From: Chitinophagaceae bacterium 26-R-25 | Lineage (GTDB): Bacteria > Bacteroidota > Bacteroidia > Chitinophagales > Chitinophagaceae | Length of the DNA stretch: 64,000 bases | Direction: 5' to 3' | NCBI GenBank assembly: GCA_029906195.1 | Contig: JARWSJ010000003.1 | Location: forward strand, 248,001 to 312,000 | Part shown: one piece after another, positions 60,124 through 64,000 of the stretch | Position numbering within the stretch: position 1 is the first letter of the stretch | Layout: each line of letters opens with the position of its first letter | Program-made: the position numbers and the translations under genes | The notes under the pieces: generated by a model | What the model was told of the DNA's origin: nothing | Seen by the model: the letters and a program-made list of their open reading frames with translations, nothing else | Database searches by the model: none

Positions 60124-61593
60124 ATGCAATACTTTATAGGCATTGATATTGGCACAACACACACGAAAGCAATTGCTTGCGAGGCTTCCGGCAAAGTAAA
60201 CGTCACTTACAAAGAGGGGTATAAAAAAGAAAAAATTGAGGGGATTGAACAGGACGCCGATGAAATTTTCCAGGCAGTGTGCCGGCTAATGCAGCAGGTA
60301 ACGGCTTTTATGAAAGACAAGGGGACCCTGGCAGCAGTGAGTTTCAGTTCGGCAATGCATAGCCTTGTTGTTGTAGACGAACAGGGAAATGCTCTATCAA
60401 CCCTGTGGACATGGGCCGATAACAGAAGCGTTTCATATGCAAAAAAGCTTCAGCAATCGCCGGAAGGAAAAATCATATTTGAGCAAACCGGCACGCCGCT
60501 TCATCCCATGACGCCGCTTTGTAAAATAGCATGGATACGCGACAACGATCCCGCGCTGTTTGCAAAGGCGCACAAATTCATTTCCATAAAAGAATATGTT
60601 TTTTACAAACTGTTCGGGCAATTTATCATAGATCACTCCATCGCGTCGGCAACCGGATTGTTCAACATTCATACACTTGCATGGAGCAAGGAAGCGCTGC
60701 AGTTCGCTGGTATAGACGAAACAAAGCTATCGAAGCCGGTTTCTCCGCTGCTTCTTGTAAGCGGCCTGCAGCAAAGGTTTTGCGAGCAATGGGGAATAGG
60801 TGCGCAGACATCCTTTGTTCCCGGCGCCAGTGACGGATGCCTTGCCAATCTTGGAAGTGGCGCGATTGCAAAGGGAGAAGTAGCGCTTACGATCGGCACC
60901 AGTGGCGCCATACGGCAAACGGTGCGCTCTTCTAAAACCGATGAAAAGGAAAGGTTGTTCACGTATATTCTAAATGACGATTATTGCGTAAGTGGAGGTG
61001 CCATCAACAACGGCGGCATCGTTTTAAAATGGTGGATGGAGCAAATGTTGCAGGATAAAAACATTGATGATAAAGACTTCAATAGTTTTTTTGATGCCAT
61101 CAGCAAAATTCCTGCAGGAGCCGAAGGGCTTGTGTGCCTGCCTTACTTTTACGGGGAACGGGCACCGGTTTGGGACGCCGACGCGAAAGGCGCGTTTGTT
61201 GGCGTGAGTGCCAAACATTCACAAGCGCATTTCATGCGTGCTGTTGCAGAAGGTATTTGTTTTGCCTTCGCGCAACTCGTAAAGATTCTCGAAGAAAACT
61301 TCGGTCCCATCAGTAGAATTTATGCCTCCGGCGGCTTTATTCAAAGCGGAGTGTGGGTGCAAATGCTCGCCAATATTTTACAGAAGAAAATAAATGTAAA
61401 CACTGCTGCCGATGCATCTGCGTTTGGTGCCGTTTGCATGGCCATGCTCGCAACAAAAACGATCAACAATATCGAAGACGTAAAGAAGTTAATTCCCGTG
61501 GATGATAAAGAGTATTTGCCGGATGAAAGCACGAGGGAAGTGTATGCGAGGCAGTTTGGAGTTTTTGATTCACTGTATGAAAAACTAATTTGA
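60124..61593 (+). CDS. gntK: gluconokinase (FGGY carbohydrate kinase)
   Basis: 489 aa from ATG 60124 (MQYFIGIDIGTTHTKAIAC); the frame is open back to 60019 but that part overlaps a -7-like box. FGGY family phosphate loop IDIGTTHTK, catalytic Asp in TWADNR and FVPGASDG, and C-terminal ADASAFGAVCMA. Substrate assigned from the neighbour GntP gluconate symporter: D-gluconate to 6-phosphogluconate, feeding the pentose phosphate or Entner-Doudoroff route. The FGGY form differs from the small P-loop GntK of E. coli. TGA stop lies in the first unit of an octamer array. Confidence 0.88.
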   Translation: MQYFIGIDIGTTHTKAIACEASGKVNVTYKEGYKKEKIEGIEQDADEIFQAVCRLMQQVTAFMKDKGTLAAVSFSSAMHSLVVVDEQGNALSTLWTWADNRSVSYAKKLQQSPEGKIIFEQTGTPLHPMTPLCKIAWIRDNDPALFAKAHKFISIKEYVFYKLFGQFIIDHSIASATGLFNIHTLAWSKEALQFAGIDETKLSKPVSPLLLVSGLQQRFCEQWGIGAQTSFVPGASDGCLANLGSGAIAKGEVALTIGTSGAIRQTVRSSKTDEKERLFTYILNDDYCVSGGAINNGGIVLKWWMEQMLQDKNIDDKDFNSFFDAISKIPAGAEGLVCLPYFYGERAPVWDADAKGAFVGVSAKHSQAHFMRAVAEGICFAFAQLVKILEENFGPISRIYASGGFIQSGVWVQMLANILQKKINVNTAADASAFGAVCMAMLATKTINNIEDVKKLIPVDDKEYLPDESTREVYARQFGVFDSLYEKLI

Positions 61594-61721
61594 AAATTTG
61601 AGGATTTTAAAATTCGTTTTCGGTAACTTTTCATTTTTTTAATTTACCCCCAAATATCAGGTGGCTAAAAATAAAATTATAAGGATGTGCCTGAAGCATT
61701 TTCAAATTTTCAAATTGGACC
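61585..61721. repeat. octamer-arm palindromic element (AATTTGAA units)
   Basis: Left arm CTAATTTGAAAATTTGAGG begins inside gntK and supplies its TGA; right arm TTTTCAAATTTTCAAATTGG ends 1-2 bp before the gntP ATG. The open frame at GTG 61687 runs through this arm and is not a real start. Confidence 0.82.
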
Positions 61722-61722
61722 T

Positions 61723-63033
61723 ATGCCATTACTCATCATATTTCTCGGAATCATTTTATTGCTGTTCCTTACCCTTAAAAAAATAAGTCCGTTCATTGCG
61801 TTGCTCATCGTGGCAATACTGGTGGGGCTGGCGTTAAAAATGCCATTCGACAAAGTGTTGCTTGCTTTGCAAAATGGCGTTGGCAGTACATTAGGAAGCA
61901 TGGCGCTGGTGCTTTGCCTTGGAGCAATCTTGGGAAAAATGTTAGAAGTAAGCGGCGCAGCACAACAAATAAGCAATACCCTCATCAAAGTTTTTGGCGA
62001 ACGCTATATTCAGTGGGCAGTTTTATCAACCGGATTTTTAGTGGGTATCACATTGTTTTACAATGCCGGTTTTGTGATACTCGTGCCGCTTGTTTTTTCC
62101 ATTTCAAAAGCTGCCAAGAAAAACCTGCTGTTCATTGCCATACCCATGGCGGCCTCGTTATCTGTTACGCATGGATTTTTACCACCGCATCCGGGTCCTG
62201 TTGGTTTAGCGTCTATTTTCAAAGCAGATGTTGGCAAAACAATGCTCTACGGTTTACTACTCGCTGTGCCGATTGCTGCCATTGCAGGTCCTATTTTCGG
62301 CAGCAGGTTTAAAAATCTTGAGATCGTTTTAAAGAATGATGCAAAAACAAATTGGCAATTGCCTGGCGATCTTCCCCCTGTTTCAATCAGTTTCATCATC
62401 GCGTTGCTGCCGGTCTTGTTAATTGCCTTGCCTTCTTTATTACAAACATTCACAACGCCTGACACAAATTTTTTCAAACTATGCAAAGCGGTCAGTGATC
62501 CTGTATTTGCGTTGTTGATTGCCAGTATTGCGAGTGGTTATTGGCTTGGTATTAAGCGTGGAAAAAATATGCAGTCAACCATGCAGTTGTTTACAGATGC
62601 TGTTGCCGGCATTGCCATTATAATGATGATCATTGCGGCGGGTGGTGCATTTAAAGAAGTGCTTACAGCAAGCGGCGCAGGTGATTACATAACAAAAGTG
62701 GCATCACGATATAATTTCTCACCACTTATTGCCGGGTGGCTCGTTGCGGCTTTGATAAGAATAACACTTGGCTCGGCCACAGTTGCGGGACTCACAGCCG
62801 CTGGCATCGTAGCGCCGTTGGTTTTGCATGGTCAGGCAAAACCGGAGTTGATGGTGCTGTCTGTAGGGGCAGGAAGTTTGATGTTCTCTCACGTAAATGA
62901 CACCGGCTTCTGGATGTTCAAAGAGTATTTCAATCTCACTTTAAAACAAACTTTCATGTCGTGGTCGTTGATGGAGACGATCGTTAGTGTGCTGGGATTG
63001 ATTGGAGTGTTGGTGCTGAATATGTTTTTATAG
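61723..63033 (+). CDS. gntP: gluconate:proton symporter
   Basis: 436 aa from ATG 61723, with about 12 hydrophobic segments. GntP family motifs: LGAILGKMLEVSGAAQQISNTL, GFLPPHPGPVGLASIF and LTASGAGDYI...LGSATVAGLTAAGIV. Imports gluconate (or a related sugar acid) with protons for the upstream kinase. Same strand, separated by a palindrome, so the pair is likely one operon. Confidence 0.92.
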   Translation: MPLLIIFLGIILLLFLTLKKISPFIALLIVAILVGLALKMPFDKVLLALQNGVGSTLGSMALVLCLGAILGKMLEVSGAAQQISNTLIKVFGERYIQWAVLSTGFLVGITLFYNAGFVILVPLVFSISKAAKKNLLFIAIPMAASLSVTHGFLPPHPGPVGLASIFKADVGKTMLYGLLLAVPIAAIAGPIFGSRFKNLEIVLKNDAKTNWQLPGDLPPVSISFIIALLPVLLIALPSLLQTFTTPDTNFFKLCKAVSDPVFALLIASIASGYWLGIKRGKNMQSTMQLFTDAVAGIAIIMMIIAAGGAFKEVLTASGAGDYITKVASRYNFSPLIAGWLVAALIRITLGSATVAGLTAAGIVAPLVLHGQAKPELMVLSVGAGSLMFSHVNDTGFWMFKEYFNLTLKQTFMSWSLMETIVSVLGLIGVLVLNMFL

Positions 63034-63125
63034 AGAAAGCCCAACGCAAAACGCCTAATGCAAAACGCCCAACTTTATCTGGGTGCCCGGCATTAGGCGT
63101 TCGGCATTAAGCCTTTTGCGTTCTA
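63031..63125. repeat. heptamer-arm palindromic element (AACGCAA units)
   Basis: Left arm AACGCAA AACGCCT AATGCAA AACGCCC; right arm GCATTAG GCGTTCG GCATTAA GCCTTTT GCGTTCT. The convergent genes' TAG stops sit exactly at both ends of the element. Confidence 0.9.
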
Positions 63126-63719
63126 GTATTTCCCGCCACCAATGTGCACACCAACCTTAATAGAAAAGTAGCCGCTTTTGATCTCTTTATTAGAATATGG
63201 GCTTACAAAAGTGTTGTTCACAAAATTGTATTCGAGACCCATTCTGAAATGCGTTACTTCAAATCCGGCACGTAGCATGCCACCAAAGGACGATGGTTTT
63301 GGTACATTGAAATCATAAGTGCCGTCATCGGGGCCTTTGTACGTTACCTTGCCTGTTTTGTACATTCCCAGGCCGGCACCCACATATGGTCTGAACGTGT
63401 TATTGTTTAAATAATAATCAGCCGTTGCAATGTAAGAGGAACCAAACGTTACATCAGATTCGGAGCTGTTGTCAACATCTGAATAAATGTTGTGAAGGCC
63501 CATAAGTCCCTCCCAACGAATACCTACAGAGAGTTGCTCCAGTACAGCATATTTTGGCTCAATTGCAAACGGAAAACCAATATTCGTTCCCGAACCTTGC
63601 AATATGGAAACACCGGTAGTAACATCAACTTTAAATGGTTTGTAAATGCGATCTGCATCTTGCGCGAAAGAACTAACTGCAATAAATGCAGTACATAAGG
63701 AGAGGATAATTTTTTTCAT
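63123..63719 (-). CDS. outer membrane beta-barrel protein
   Basis: 198 aa with signal peptide MKKIILSLCTAFIAVSSFAQ. Eight-strand-type barrel with alternating residues, NNNTFRPYVGAGLGMYKTG being the typical central turn of OmpW/OmpA-like small barrels, and final strand SGYFSIKVGVHIGGG. No OmpA peptidoglycan domain. Function unknown. Confidence 0.85.
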   Translation of the reverse strand: MKKIILSLCTAFIAVSSFAQDADRIYKPFKVDVTTGVSILQGSGTNIGFPFAIEPKYAVLEQLSVGIRWEGLMGLHNIYSDVDNSSESDVTFGSSYIATADYYLNNNTFRPYVGAGLGMYKTGKVTYKGPDDGTYDFNVPKPSSFGGMLRAGFEVTHFRMGLEYNFVNNTFVSPYSNKEIKSGYFSIKVGVHIGGGKY

Positions 63720-63763
63720 TTTTATAGGTTAAAAGGGGATAATTAAAAAAACGTGTAAATATA

Positions 63764-63881
63764 GTAGAGAGAACGCAGATTTTCAAGATGTCATGATTGA
63801 AATGATTTTTTAAATTTAAACGGATGTATTAAAAATCTTAACTAATCTTGATAATCTTGACAATCTGCGTTCTTTCTCTAC
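63764..63881. repeat. nonamer-arm palindromic element, copy 3
   Basis: Ends TAGAGAGAACGCAGATT / AATCTGCGTTCTTTCTCTA with repeated 9-bp units AATCTTAAC, AATCTTGAT, AATCTTGAC. Same family as 5127-5266 and 5658-5797. The right terminus lies 10 bp before polA and overlaps its -7 candidate TACCTTAG. Confidence 0.88.
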
Positions 63882-63890
63882 CTTAGCGAA

Positions 63891-64000
63891 ATGGAAAAGA
63901 AAGTTTTTTTACTGGACGCAATGGCACTTATTTTTCGTGCCTATTATGCATTGATCCGCAATCCGCGCATCACGTCAACTGGAAAAAATACCAACGCACA
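63891..64000 (+). CDS. polA: DNA polymerase I, N-terminal fragment
   Basis: The first 36 codons reach the window edge: MEKKVFLLDAMALIFRAYYA, then LIRNPRITSTGKNTNA. This is the start of the 5'-3' exonuclease domain (LLDAxALIFRAYYA, with the first metal-binding Asp). The rest lies outside the window. It acts in Okazaki-fragment maturation and repair. Confidence 0.9.
   Translation, partial: MEKKVFLLDAMALIFRAYYALIRNPRITSTGKNTNA

Noticed and set aside
61687-61722. GTG 61687 as start of gntP
   Set aside because: The added residues are read from the right arm of a palindromic element; the family begins at MPLLIIFLGI (61723).
1-64000. tRNA, rRNA or tmRNA genes, integrase-type attachment sites
   Set aside because: No cloverleaf, rRNA-like segment or integrase-linked direct repeat was seen on either strand by eye; tRNAscan-SE would settle it.

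Overview
The window looks like chromosomal DNA of a Bacteroidota member, most likely family Chitinophagaceae. The evidence is type IX secretion C-terminal sorting domains, a flexirubin-type pigment cluster, fused alpha/beta E1 dehydrogenase, a fatty-acid 2-hydroxylase of the sphingolipid type, RicT, TonB plug-like modules fused to an M56 peptidase, and promoters with the Bacteroidota -7 element TAnnTTTG. No rRNA or tRNA gene, integrase, transposase or CRISPR array is visible. Genus and species cannot be fixed from the sequence alone.

Layout. 1-5129: tail of a flexirubin/aryl-polyene-like lipid pigment cluster (KS-like protein, polysaccharide deacetylase, LolA-like carrier, lipoprotein, hotdog dehydratase). 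It carries a 5'-truncated Fic gene at the edge and a GxxExxY nuclease-fold gene bracketed by CACAGAG repeats. 5264-13116: NIPSNAP-like protein, E1 alpha-beta fusion, 4-TM protein, inactive/active M16 pair, lipoprotein, serS. 13137-16194: nested palindromes, then a BlaI/M56 (BlaR1-like) pair with twin operators and a truncated paralogue of the M56 C-terminus. 16198-28904: mainly housekeeping genes (lipid kinase, M28 peptidase, fabH, fatty-acid hydroxylase, glycosyltransferase plus LpxH-like phosphoesterase, ricT, DUF4197, dusB, CPBP protease, cdsA). 29102-36249: TetR-TolC-MFP-RND efflux operon with its own operator and terminator. 36568-41943 and 52020-57368: two giant paralogous T9SS cargo proteins. 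42337-45236: an orphan type VI Hcp (TssD) gene followed by a candidate effector, two paralogous 136-aa membrane proteins and a 4-TM protein. 45587-51526: ileS, a DksA-like protein with a histone-H1-like tail, TonB-C protein, epimerase. 57618-64000: small membrane protein, SelW/Rdx-like protein, His/Met-rich outer-membrane protein with a nonsense codon in its signal peptide, gluconokinase plus GntP, beta-barrel protein, start of polA.

Two things stand out. First, more than 20 intergenic spaces hold palindromic elements of one architecture but many sequences. Each has two inverted arms built of degenerate 7-, 8- or 9-bp tandem units around a 20-100 bp centre. They abut the stop codons of flanking genes, and several supply the stop codon itself. 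Second, the Hcp cassette carries the orphan 3' end of a second, diverged effector (44258-44350) directly before a second immunity-like gene, which is the signature of toxin-tail/immunity displacement.

Gene products are assigned from recognisable motifs and family resemblance in the translated sequence. No database search was run.
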